From Clostridia bacterium (lineage in GTDB: Bacteria > Bacillota > Clostridia > Christensenellales > Aristaeellaceae): a stretch of DNA of 48,081 nucleotides. Shown piece by piece: positions 8,701-15,749 of the stretch. The translations under genes were made by a program, and so were the position numbers. Under the pieces are notes generated by a model. It had not been told where the DNA came from and searched no databases. It worked only from the letters and a program-made list of their open reading frames with translations. The stretch's first letter is position 1. Each line of letters opens with the position of its first letter. Where the stretch lies: assembly GCA_017516305.1 (NCBI GenBank), contig JAFXDB010000112.1:1-48081 (forward strand). The letters are read 5' to 3'.

Positions 8701-9902
8701 TGTGCTGCCAGCAGGAGTTCCATGTTGTAACGGCGAATAGACATAGTACCCCCAACTGGCGCGACCAGCTCACTGCTGTTAATGGTGTGGGCATTACCTA
8801 CGACCAGATCGGCAACCCGCTGAACGATGGTGAGTGGACTTACACCTGGCAGAATGGCCGGCAGCTTGCCAGCATGACAAACGGCGAAACCACGGCCAGC
8901 TTCGTATACAACGAAAACGGGCTGCGGGTGCAGAAAACCGTGAATGGCGTTGTGACCAACTATACGCTGCATGGCAAGAACGTTGTGCATCTTACCCGCG
9001 GAAATGATGAACTGCATTTCTTCTATGATGCAAGCAACAAGCCTGCTGTTGTGGTGTATAACGGTGTGCCTTACAGCTACATGAAGAACCTGCAGGGTGA
9101 TGTGGTTGCTATCCTTGATGCCAATGGTACGGTTGTTGTTCGGTATGTGTATGACGCCTGGGGACGCCCCATCAGTAAGACTGGTACTCTTGTCAGCACG
9201 CTCGGCACTGTGCAGCCGTTCCGTTACCGCGGCTATGTCTACGATGAAGAGACGGGGCTGTATTATCTCAGGAGCAGGTACTATAGGGCGAGACTCAATC
9301 GATTCATTAATGCAGATACCTACACTTGTACAGGAACGCAGCCCCTCAATGCAAATATGTTCAATTACTGTGGTCATGATCCCGTGAACACCATTGATTC
9401 TACAGGTAAGTACAAGACACGGATTATTACGAGTGTTGAAACGCATATAGTAGAGGATTCAACAGAAAAAGTATATTATGCTACCACAATTAAGTATTAC
9501 TGGGCTGATAGCAACGATTTGTATAGTGTTTTCGGAACACCTGAATTCGCTGAAACATTTGAGTACCATATCACAAACAGCGGTATCATTAGTTTTTCGA
9601 ATTCTCAGCCTGATGCAATTGAGTTGTTAGATCCGCTTATGTCTCTCACGTTGGCATCTGAAATGCAGACGCATGCCCACACGCAAGTGCCTGGTTCTTT
9701 GGAAGGCCGAACAGTTACAGGTATGGCATTTGAGCTGTTTGCGCATCTCGGAGGCAGTTTGGCGGGCATCAAACTCGGAAATACAGGAACGACAGAAATG
9801 GGTAGCAACCAAAAAGAGAGCATCGGTTATGATTATAATGCTGATTGGTTTGAACATCCGGTTCGGAATCTTGGTACGATACTAAATGCGCTTATGAATT
9901 AA
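8691..9902 (+). CDS. Orphan RHS module 5: truncated core with unknown C-terminal tip
   Basis: RHS similarity starts at about 8749 (TPNWRDQLTAVNG). The reading frame extends back through the shared leader (FLCCQQEFHVVTANRH) to a GTG inside the hairpin, which is unlikely to be a true start. The core ends at YVYDEETGLYYLRSRYY, RFINAD. The tip of about 190 residues has a beta-rich first half and a C-terminal VTGMAFELFAHLGGSLAG then NADWFEHPVRNLG segment. I do not recognise the fold. The N-anchored protein downstream is the candidate immunity partner. The module is presumably a silent donor of this tip. Confidence 0.7.
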   Translation: MDFLCCQQEFHVVTANRHSTPNWRDQLTAVNGVGITYDQIGNPLNDGEWTYTWQNGRQLASMTNGETTASFVYNENGLRVQKTVNGVVTNYTLHGKNVVHLTRGNDELHFFYDASNKPAVVVYNGVPYSYMKNLQGDVVAILDANGTVVVRYVYDAWGRPISKTGTLVSTLGTVQPFRYRGYVYDEETGLYYLRSRYYRARLNRFINADTYTCTGTQPLNANMFNYCGHDPVNTIDSTGKYKTRIITSVETHIVEDSTEKVYYATTIKYYWADSNDLYSVFGTPEFAETFEYHITNSGIISFSNSQPDAIELLDPLMSLTLASEMQTHAHTQVPGSLEGRTVTGMAFELFAHLGGSLAGIKLGNTGTTEMGSNQKESIGYDYNADWFEHPVRNLGTILNALMN

Positions 9903-9918
9903 AGGAGAGAGAATCGTT

Positions 9919-10524
9919 ATGAATGTAAAAAATCGGAAAGTGGTACGGGGAATATGTATTGCAGCTGTTCTTGGTATTCTGCTGCTATTTCTTTTTTTCT
10001 CCCCTATAGTGTTATTTTGTTTTTCAGATATGGTGCTAAAGGGCGAGCTTGATAATGTTTACGTGAATGTATCATACGAAGATTGGAAAGAAGTTGATTT
10101 GCCGGGAATGGGGGCTTTTATGCTTCCATATGACTGGAATCTAATCTGCGAAGATTCTTATTTACATATTGTCAACGCTAATTCAGATGTAATTGCTGTA
10201 GGAGACCTATATTCTTCTTCAGATCAGCTTATGCTATATCGTAAAAGCAATGATACACTAGCTTTGCTTTCATACATATGCGGGGATCCAATTGAGGAAT
10301 ATGATTACAAATCCATTTCGGGGATTAACAATATCGACAGATGCAGCATCTTTCAGATTACGACCGCAAATAGCGACCATAATATCACAGCACTGTGTTT
10401 GTCATTGATTGACCCTTACTCGAATGAGCTTTACTTCGTTTTCCCTTTCGCGACGGATAAGGAAGCGACTGAACTACAAGAGATCTTGCAAGCCATAATG
10501 TATTCATTTGTCATAGATGAATAG
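9919..10524 (+). CDS. Membrane-anchored protein, candidate immunity to module 5 tip
   Basis: The 201-residue protein starts 16 bases after module 5 behind AAAGGAGAG. It has one N-terminal helix (residues about 11-34) and an extracytoplasmic domain of about 160 residues. The C-terminal part (FAVDKEAT-like FATDKEATELQEILQAI helix after beta strands) recalls small surface domains, but I cannot name it. Layout and topology match the other post-RHS genes here. Confidence 0.6.
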   Translation: MNVKNRKVVRGICIAAVLGILLLFLFFSPIVLFCFSDMVLKGELDNVYVNVSYEDWKEVDLPGMGAFMLPYDWNLICEDSYLHIVNANSDVIAVGDLYSSSDQLMLYRKSNDTLALLSYICGDPIEEYDYKSISGINNIDRCSIFQITTANSDHNITALCLSLIDPYSNELYFVFPFATDKEATELQEILQAIMYSFVIDE

Positions 10525-10535
10525 GCGGTGACTCC

Positions 10536-10601
10536 ATGGACACCACCCTACAATCGATCATCGAAATCGCGCTGCAGCAGGGCTTGAGCGCGGCACATTA
10601 A
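10536..10601 (+). pseudogene. Possible 5' remnant of a small holin-like (BhlA/UviB) gene
   Basis: The frame MDTTLQSIIEIALQQGLSAAH followed by TAA resembles the first 20 or so residues of BhlA/UviB-type membrane proteins, which begin with a similar amphipathic segment before their membrane helix. The helix is missing; the frame stops just before the 10610 hairpin. The match is tentative. Confidence 0.3.
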
Positions 10602-10609
10602 TACCCTCT

Positions 10610-10638
10610 GGCCATCCGGCACCGCCGGGTGGCCTTTT
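10610..10638 (+). terminator. Hairpin at module 5/6 junction
   Basis: GGCCATCCGGC (10610-10620) and GCCGGGTGGCC (10624-10634) form an 11-pair stem with one G-T pair, followed by TTTT. It is the strongest terminator-like member of the junction hairpin family. Confidence 0.7.
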
Positions 10639-10645
10639 CTGTGCC

Positions 10646-10831
10646 ATTAGCAACCCGCTGAACGATGGCACCTGGACGTACACTTGGCAGAACGGCAGGC
10701 AGCTGGCGCGCATGCAGAAGGAAAGCGTGGATGCATCCTTTGTGTATAATGAAAACGGCCTGCGTGTGCAGAAAACCGTGAATGGCGTTGTGACCAACTA
10801 TACCCTGCATGGCAAGAATGTGGTGCACATC
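10646..10831 (+). pseudogene. RHS module 6: short core fragment without tip
   Basis: Translation gives SNPLNDGTWTYTWQNGRQL through VTNYTLHGKNVVHI, clearly RHS core. It stops matching at about base 10830, where unrelated sequence begins (YMVEREIQ). It has no start signals, no core boundary motif and no tip. It is a broken end of the array, probably cut by a rearrangement. Confidence 0.75.
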
Positions 10832-11310
10832 TATATGGTCGAAAGGGAAATACAAAGCGCTGACTTCCTGAGTTGCGGATTTGCCACCTTCGTACCGAAG
10901 ACATTTGGGGCCGGGTTTTTTACTCCGCGCCCCGACACTATCGTTCCCCAAAGCAGGCAGACAACCTGCTCATTGTCCAGTCGACTCACATTACTATCAT
11001 CATCCGAAAAAGGCGGAAAAGTCCAGAAGAGCTCCCACAACTCCTTGATTCTCCTACCTTCCCGCAATTTTCGCCCTTTCCGGAAAACCTCCGACAATCA
11101 TCCGGGAAAGCCGCGAAACAGTATTAGCAAGGGCCTGAGCCACCCTCTCCAACCGCCGAAAAAGAAGGCCGCTGCGACAAATCTGTCACAACGGCCCAAG
11201 GAAGGCGTCTGCATCGAAATGCAAAAAACCTGAACGTTCACACATTTTTGTTTACGCTATCGTTCACTCAATTCCGATCATTCCAAGCATTCAAAGCCTT
11301 AATAATCGCC
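10832..11310. other. Region between the last RHS fragment and the tRNA fragment
   Basis: I see no gene I can support. A GGCCG...CGGCC inverted repeat lies near 11170-11200 and the composition is mixed. An 88-codon minus-strand frame (10831-11097) exists but has no recognisable domain and a poor start. An integrase gene would be expected near such a site, but none is visible. Confidence 0.5.
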
Positions 11311-11356
11311 TTTGGTAAGGATGAGGTCCCCGGTTCAAATCCGGGTATCAGCTCCA
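11311..11356 (+). other. 3' fragment of a tRNA-Thr(GGU) gene, probable attachment site
   Basis: The sequence reads as anticodon loop TTGGTAA (anticodon GGT), variable loop AGGTC, T-arm CCCGG-TTCAAAT-CCGGG, acceptor strand TATCAGC, discriminator T and CCA. Upstream of the anticodon loop the sequence no longer pairs (CGCCT where CATCC is needed), so the 5' half of the tRNA is absent. Integrases commonly use the anticodon-loop-to-3'-end part of tRNA genes as att core. The orientation places the integrated DNA to the left, on the RHS side. Confidence 0.75.
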
Positions 11357-11359
11357 GCA

Positions 11360-11385
11360 GACTTGCAGAAACGCAAGTCATTTTT
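11360..11385 (+). terminator. Terminator after the tRNA-Thr fragment
   Basis: GACTTGC and GCAAGTC pair perfectly around AGAAAC, followed by ATTTTT. This is a normal tRNA terminator, 4 bases after CCA, left behind with the original downstream DNA. Confidence 0.8.
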
Positions 11386-11405
11386 GTTGTTTCACGGAAA
11401 ATAGT

Positions 11406-11436
11406 GCAGGATGACGTGGTATCATCCTGCATTTTC
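11406..11436 (+). terminator. Second terminator-like hairpin
   Basis: GCAGGATGA (11406-11414) and TCATCCTGC (11422-11430) pair perfectly around a 7-base loop, then ATTTTC. The minus-strand side has no T-run. Confidence 0.55.
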
Positions 11437-11612
11437 TGCATCTCATTTGTCCGCAGGGGCGATTCTGTCACAGAAAATGTCACATTCTCGCCCGGAAAAA
11501 GTCCCGCAAACCCAGATATTTCAACAGGTTGCGGCCTTGGGGCTGTGTCACATTCCCTGTCACATAGCCCCTGCTATAATGCCCCTCTCTCCATCCCGGA
11601 GGGGGGCATCCC

Positions 11613-11899
11613 TTATCCCACCACCTTCAAACACCCATATACCATGGTTCTGCTCAGCCCGCACACCCGCGCCAGTTCGGTCAGGTTCATCGTCCCGCCA
11701 CAAACGCAGGATAATGCTTGTAAAACAACGTGGTGATGTCCTCTTTCGTGGCCCGGGGTCTGCCGATACTCACCGGGGCGACCCAGGAGCATTCGGTTGT
11801 CCTGAACCGGCGCAGCGTGATGACTTCTGCAAAGTTGATGTCCCGATGGATTCGCTCGCACCTCCTGCGTGTCTGGGTGCAGCTGACGCCTCCTGTCAT
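11613..11899 (-). pseudogene. Decayed resolvase-like recombinase fragment (frameshifted)
   Basis: One minus frame reads SIGRPRATKEDITTLFYKHYP (split here for length) and then stops. A neighbouring frame continues MNLTELARVCGLSRTMVYGC, a helix-turn-helix ending in a stop at 11613. Joined by a one-base shift near 11690 they look like the C-terminal linker and DNA-binding helix-turn-helix of small serine recombinases (IGRP, then an L-x-V/L-x-A-x-x-x-x-L-S-R-x-T-V-Y motif). No N-terminal catalytic domain with its Ser is present. It is likely a mobile-element relic next to the att site. Confidence 0.45.
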
Positions 11900-12060
11900 A
11901 GTTACTATTCTACAACAAGAGGCGCCTTTTTTCTATCGTCTGGTCTCCTGGGAATTGTCCAGCTGCCTCCCGTGACCTATATTTCACGCCATTCGCATGG
12001 GAATCGGACGCCGGATACGGCTGCCAACAGGCAGAGGCAGCTTGCGGCATCGTCGCTTTG

Positions 12061-12945
12061 TCAGTCTGCGTCCCCTTTGGGCGCGATTTCATTCCACAGC
12101 GTTGCGCCCAGCAGCAGCGCGCCGCCCACCCACTGCCACAGGGTCATGGGCGCCTCCCGCAGGACGAGGGTGGATACCAGCACCGCCACCAGGGGGTCAA
12201 TGTAGGAAAGGACGGCCACCTTCTGGCCGGGCAGCTCCTTGATGGAGGAAAAGTACAGCACATAGGTCAGGCCGGTGTGCACCAGGCCCACCACCAGCAG
12301 GCAGATCCAGCCGGTGACATCCATGCCGGCCAGGGTCACGCCGCTGGTCAGGGCCACATAGGGCGTCAGGGTCACGATGGCCGCCAGGAACTGCAGCAGC
12401 GTCCTGGGCAGGCCCTCCACGCCCTTGATGAACTTGTTCAGCAGGATCACCGTGGCATAAAACGCCGCCGCGCCCAGGCCAAAGAGGATGCCCAGCAGGT
12501 CGCTGCGCTCCCCGGCGGCCTCCTCCGGCGCGCCTAGGCAGGTGATCATCACCATGCCCAGCACCGACAGCACGAAGCACAGTATCTGCCGCCCCGTCAG
12601 CCTTTCGCGGAAGAGCAGCGGGCATACCGCCATCACGATCACCGGCGCAAAGTAGTAGCTCAGCGTCCCCAGGGCCACGGTGGTGTGGTTGAAGGCCTCA
12701 AAGAGCAATATCCAGTTGACGCCCATCGCCGCGCCGGAAAGCAGCAGCAGCGGAATCTGCCGCCGGATCGCCCGCCACGGGATCCTCTGCCGGGTCAGGA
12801 GCAGTACCCCGCCCACCAGCGCCGTCGCCAGCAGCGCCCGGTACAGCGCCAGCTCGCCGGAGGTGACGGGAATGAACCGCTTGAAGAGGCCGATGGTGCC
12901 GAAGATGACCATGGAGGTCACAAGAGAAATGCGCGCTCGTTTCAT
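12061..12945 (-). CDS. EamA-family (DMT) metabolite exporter
   Basis: The 294-residue protein has ten predicted membrane helices in two EamA repeats: residues about 1-135 (FGTIGLFKRFIP, SGELALYRAL, LSYYFAPVIVMAVCPLLF) and 150-285 (GLGAAAFYATVILLNKFI, YIDPLVAVLVSTLVLREAPM). Family members move amino acids or other small metabolites out of the cell, but the substrate cannot be read from sequence. The start has AGGAGG upstream. It is a single gene with its own promoter at 12986-13015. Confidence 0.9.
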   Translation of the reverse strand: MKRARISLVTSMVIFGTIGLFKRFIPVTSGELALYRALLATALVGGVLLLTRQRIPWRAIRRQIPLLLLSGAAMGVNWILLFEAFNHTTVALGTLSYYFAPVIVMAVCPLLFRERLTGRQILCFVLSVLGMVMITCLGAPEEAAGERSDLLGILFGLGAAAFYATVILLNKFIKGVEGLPRTLLQFLAAIVTLTPYVALTSGVTLAGMDVTGWICLLVVGLVHTGLTYVLYFSSIKELPGQKVAVLSYIDPLVAVLVSTLVLREAPMTLWQWVGGALLLGATLWNEIAPKGDAD

Positions 12946-12985
12946 GAGGGAAGAGCCTCCTGTTGTGTCAGATCAGAATGACCCC

Positions 12986-13015
12986 ATTGTACCATCTCCT
13001 TTGTATACAGGACAA
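12986..13015 (-). promoter_or_regulatory. Promoter of the EamA exporter gene
   Basis: On the minus strand TTGTCC (13015-13010) and TACAAT (12991-12986) are separated by 18 bases, about 40 bases before the start codon. The structured repeat at 13062 ends some 47 bases upstream of the -35. Confidence 0.6.
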
Positions 13016-13061
13016 GGCATTCGGTCGGAAAATGCACAGGAAGTGCAGCCGGGTGAAAAAT

Positions 13062-13380
13062 GGTTATTCACGTTTTCTTAGGGAATGACCAACAATATAA
13101 GTGGGAAGCCGCTTTCGCCCGCCGAAAGCGGCGCAAAGGCGCTGGGGGAAAACTACCGGAGTTTTCCCCCCGTCCCCCTCCTGCCCCCAAGGCGTCGGAA
13201 AGGCGGCTGCATATCGGGGCGGCGACGTTGCGGAGGGTTGCTTGAAAGAATAAGAACGAGGGCGCAACCCTCCGCAAAGACGCCGCATCTTCCCCTTCAA
13301 GGCTTCGATGCAGCCGCATTTGCTGGGAAGAGAACAACTCCCTCCACTCATTCATATTCCCAAATTTCCCGTGAATAACC
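13062..13380. repeat. Structured intergenic element with terminal inverted repeats, copy 1
   Basis: The ends GGTTATTCACG (13062-13072) and CGTGAATAACC (13370-13380) are perfect 11-base inverted repeats. Inside are a 10-pair hairpin (13108-13132), an 11-pair hairpin (13144-13170), and a nested arm: GCGGCTGCAT/ATGCAGCCGC (13203-13212 with 13308-13317) enclosing GCGGCG/CGCCGC and a perfect 14-pair stem TTGCGGAGGGTTGC (13228-13241 with 13264-13277). A second copy begins at 47829. In the 11-pair stem three base pairs differ between the copies on both sides, keeping the pairing. The element could be a MITE-like repeat or a structured RNA. Confidence 0.8.
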
Positions 13381-13434
13381 TCTTCTTGCAACCCCTTTCC
13401 CCTAACATTCCGTGAAAAGCCGGATGAAAAACGG

Positions 13435-13476
13435 CAAAAAACCGCCGCCTCGCAGCATCATCGGCTGCAGGGCGGC
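13435..13476 (-). terminator. Terminator of the tdk-thrE-rlmH-RNase operon
   Basis: On the minus strand GCCGCC-CT-GCAGC pairs with GCTGC-GA-GGCGGC across a 7-base loop, followed by GGTTTTTT. It lies just after the RNase stop codon. Confidence 0.75.
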
Positions 13477-13487
13477 ACTTCCACATG

Positions 13488-13967
13488 TCATTTGGACGGG
13501 AACATCTGCGTGAAGGACTCGTAGTGGTCATTTGTGTAGTACACCAGGCCATCATTGGAGAAGACGATGCGCTCGGCCCCGCGCTTACCGGACACATAGT
13601 TGGCGTCGGCCTCGTACCAGGTGCGGCCGGCCTTCTCCGGTAGGAGCCCCTCATAATTGCCGAAGCGGTCGCCGCCGATGGATTTGCCGGGCGCCACGTC
13701 GGAAACACAGTTCTCGCTGCTGTCCCAGCCCAGGGCCTCGGCTTCCTTCTTGGTGATGAAGTTTTCCGGCAGCCCGCCATTTTCGAAGATGTAGTCCGCA
13801 ATGGCCTGCGGAGCGGTGATAGCAGCCCCGCTGTCCGCCGGGGATGCGGCGTCCTCCGGCAGGAGACCGAAGTGATTGGCCACCAGCAGCAGCAGCACCG
13901 CCGCGACGGCGCCCAGGATCGTCTTCCAGTTCAGCTTCTGCATCTTTTGCTTCGTCTGCTTGCTCAT
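13488..13967 (-). CDS. Barnase-like secreted or membrane-anchored ribonuclease
   Basis: The 159-residue protein has a basic N-terminus and one hydrophobic helix (residues 17-31), followed by a full barnase/N1-type RNase domain (about 52-159): IADYIFENGGLPENFITKKE, VAPGKSIGGDRFGNYEG, WYEADANYVSGKRG, ERIVFSNDG, DHYESF. The barnase catalytic residues correspond to Glu119, Arg129, Arg133 and His148; all are present. It would cut single-stranded RNA at guanosine, outside the cell if the helix is a signal or anchor. The start overlaps the rlmH stop (ATGA), so translation is probably coupled. No barstar inhibitor gene is visible in the window. Confidence 0.88.
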   Translation of the reverse strand: MSKQTKQKMQKLNWKTILGAVAAVLLLLVANHFGLLPEDAASPADSGAAITAPQAIADYIFENGGLPENFITKKEAEALGWDSSENCVSDVAPGKSIGGDRFGNYEGLLPEKAGRTWYEADANYVSGKRGAERIVFSNDGLVYYTNDHYESFTQMFPSK

Positions 13968-14443
13968 TTGTGATACCTCTCTCCGGAACGGATCTTCATC
14001 GCGCGGTAGAGCTGCTCCAGCAGCATCACCCGCGCCAGCTGATGGGGGAAGGTCATCTTTGACATGGACATCTCCTCGTCCGCGCGGGCGATGACCCTGT
14101 CGGACAGACCCAGACTGCCGCCGATAAGAAACACCAGGTTCGACTGTCCCCGGGTCATCAAGTCATCCACATGGCGGGACAGGCCGGGGGAATCCCACTG
14201 CTTCCCGGGGATGGTCATGGCGATGACGTAGTCCGACGGGCGGATGCGGGAAAGGATGGCGTCGCCCTCCTTCTCCTTGATCTGCATTTCGATGGCCGGG
14301 GAGGAATTGGCCGGCTCCGGCAGGTCGGGCAGCTCGACCTCCTCCACCCTGCCGTAGCGGCTCAGGCGCTTCAGGTACTCGTCCGCCATCTGCCGGTAGG
14401 GCTTCTCCTTCATCTTGCCCACAGCGATGATGGTGATGCTCAT
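13964..14443 (-). CDS. rlmH: 23S rRNA pseudouridine(1915)-N3 methyltransferase
   Basis: At 159 residues it has the full family length. Landmarks are the N-terminal MSITIIAVGKMKE, the SAM-binding knot VFLIGGSLGLSDRV and the C-terminal MTFPHQLARVMLLEQLYRAMKIRSGERYHK region (quoted in parts), all typical of RlmH (YbeA/SPOUT). It methylates pseudouridine 1915 in helix 69 of 23S rRNA on assembled ribosomes. It overlaps the upstream exporter gene by four bases (ATGA) and the downstream RNase gene likewise, so all are in one transcript. Confidence 0.95.
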   Translation of the reverse strand: MSITIIAVGKMKEKPYRQMADEYLKRLSRYGRVEEVELPDLPEPANSSPAIEMQIKEKEGDAILSRIRPSDYVIAMTIPGKQWDSPGLSRHVDDLMTRGQSNLVFLIGGSLGLSDRVIARADEEMSMSKMTFPHQLARVMLLEQLYRAMKIRSGERYHK

Positions 14444-14925
14444 TTGACAGCGCTCCCTTCATTTGCAGGCCTGTGGCGGAACAGCCGGATGCCATAGCTG
14501 CCGATACCCAGGCCAAAGGCGATCATCACGATGTCCACCATCGCGCTGACGCCCGCCTTCACGCCCTCGCCGTAGGCTCCCTGGGCCAGGTACGCCATGC
14601 AGCGATACAGCCCCAGGCCCGGCACCAGCGGGATCATTGCCAGAAGGATGAAGATGCTGGCGATCATGCGCATTTTCCTGGCGCACAGCTGCCCCAGAAC
14701 CGAACCCAGCAGCGCCGCCAGGAAGATCGAAAGCGGCTCGTAGGCATTCACCTGCAGCAGCGCCCAGTACAGCGCGTAGCTCACGCCGCCGATGAGGCTG
14801 GCCGGGAGCCACGCCCTCTTCGGCGCATGCATGAAGATGGCGAAGCCGTAGGTACCCACCGCGCTGGACAGGAAGATGATGAAGCCGTAGCCGATGGTTC
14901 TGAGCAGTTCAAGCCAATCCGTCAT
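14440..14925 (-). CDS. ThrE-type threonine/serine exporter, small subunit (DUF3815)
   Basis: The 161-residue protein has about five membrane helices: GFIIFLSSAVGTYGFAIF, IGGVSYALYWALL, FLAALLGSVLGQLCA, IFILLAMIPLVPGLGLYRCM and VDIVMIAFGLGIGSYGIRLF. The IPLVPG-LYRCM stretch is characteristic of the ThrE C-terminal (ThrE_2) domain. It works with the large subunit encoded just upstream; the two are one polypeptide in actinobacteria and split in Bacillota. The start ATG at 14925 overlaps the upstream TGA by one base. Transport of Thr/Ser is inferred from the family. Confidence 0.88.
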   Translation of the reverse strand: MTDWLELLRTIGYGFIIFLSSAVGTYGFAIFMHAPKRAWLPASLIGGVSYALYWALLQVNAYEPLSIFLAALLGSVLGQLCARKMRMIASIFILLAMIPLVPGLGLYRCMAYLAQGAYGEGVKAGVSAMVDIVMIAFGLGIGSYGIRLFRHRPANEGSAVK

Positions 14926-15701
14926 CACAGCACACCTCCCGTCAGCAGGCGGAAGACCGTGTTGCCGATCAGCGCGCCGCCGGCCACCATGGCCGCCGTC
15001 AGGGCCGCGCTGGTGGCCGAGGCAATGCCGGAGACCATATCGCCGCGCATGGTGTCCTGCACGGCGTTGGTCATGGCCAGGCCGGGCAGCATGGGCATCA
15101 GGCACGCGGCGATGCAGGCGTCCGTCACCAGCAGCCCCGTGAACAGGTGGAAGAACATGGGCAGGATGGTGCCCAGGAAGCAGCCCGTCAGCGTGCCGAC
15201 GAAGGAGCGCATCCGGGCCCTGTCCAACAGGAAGGCCACGCCCTGCGCCAGGGTGGACACCACAAAGGCCACCGCCGCATCCCAGCCCCAGCCGCCGAAC
15301 ATCACCGCCCAGCCCGCCGAGGACAGGCCCAGCGCCAGCATCAGCTGCCACTTGGTCAGCTGCGCCCTGCGGCTCTCAATGGCCCGCAGCGCCTCCATGA
15401 CCTCCTCACAGGTGAGCTGTTCCTGCTCCATACGCCGGGAAATGGCGTTGACCGCATCCACGCGGGTCAGGTCGGTCGCGCCCTTGCGGACGCGCTTGAC
15501 GGCCGTTTCGATATTGCCGTCGCCCTTGCGGTAGCTGATGAAGATGCCGCTGGGCACGGCGAAGGCCTCCACCTCGCTGAATCCAAACGCATGGCCCATG
15601 CGGGTCACGGTCTCCTCCACGCGGTAGGTCTCGCCGCCGTTTTCCAGGATCAGCCGCGCCGCCAGATGCAGCGGGGCCATATAGCGCGCGTCGTCGTTCA
15701 T
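14925..15701 (-). CDS. ThrE-type threonine/serine exporter, large subunit (DUF1212)
   Basis: The start at 15701 (MNDDARYMAPLHLAARLILENGG, shortened) has AGGAG seven bases upstream. The soluble N-terminal half contains GGETYRVEETVTRMGHAFG and VPSGIFISYR, typical of the ThrE N-terminal domain. The C-terminal half has five helices including MFGGWGWDAAVAFVVS and the LMPMLPGLAMTNAVQDTMRGD signature. It forms the main part of the exporter with the following gene. It starts 48 bases after tdk, so it is probably in the same transcript. Confidence 0.88.
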   Translation of the reverse strand: MNDDARYMAPLHLAARLILENGGETYRVEETVTRMGHAFGFSEVEAFAVPSGIFISYRKGDGNIETAVKRVRKGATDLTRVDAVNAISRRMEQEQLTCEEVMEALRAIESRRAQLTKWQLMLALGLSSAGWAVMFGGWGWDAAVAFVVSTLAQGVAFLLDRARMRSFVGTLTGCFLGTILPMFFHLFTGLLVTDACIAACLMPMLPGLAMTNAVQDTMRGDMVSGIASATSAALTAAMVAGGALIGNTVFRLLTGGVL

Positions 15702-15749
15702 GCAGAGGCTCCTGTCATCACACATCAAATTCCGAATTCCGAATTCATC

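Noticed and set aside
10831..11097. 88-codon minus-strand frame after the broken RHS module
   Set aside because: It has no ribosome-binding site and no recognisable domain, and it spans a rearrangement point. It may be a remnant but cannot be supported as a gene.
11268..11483. Minus-strand frame across the tRNA-Thr fragment
   Set aside because: It reads through the tRNA and terminator sequence (LELIPGFEPGTSSL), a common false frame opposite tRNA genes.
11908..11940. GGCGCC followed by a T-run as a terminator on the plus strand
   Set aside because: The palindrome is only six bases and no plus-strand gene ends there.
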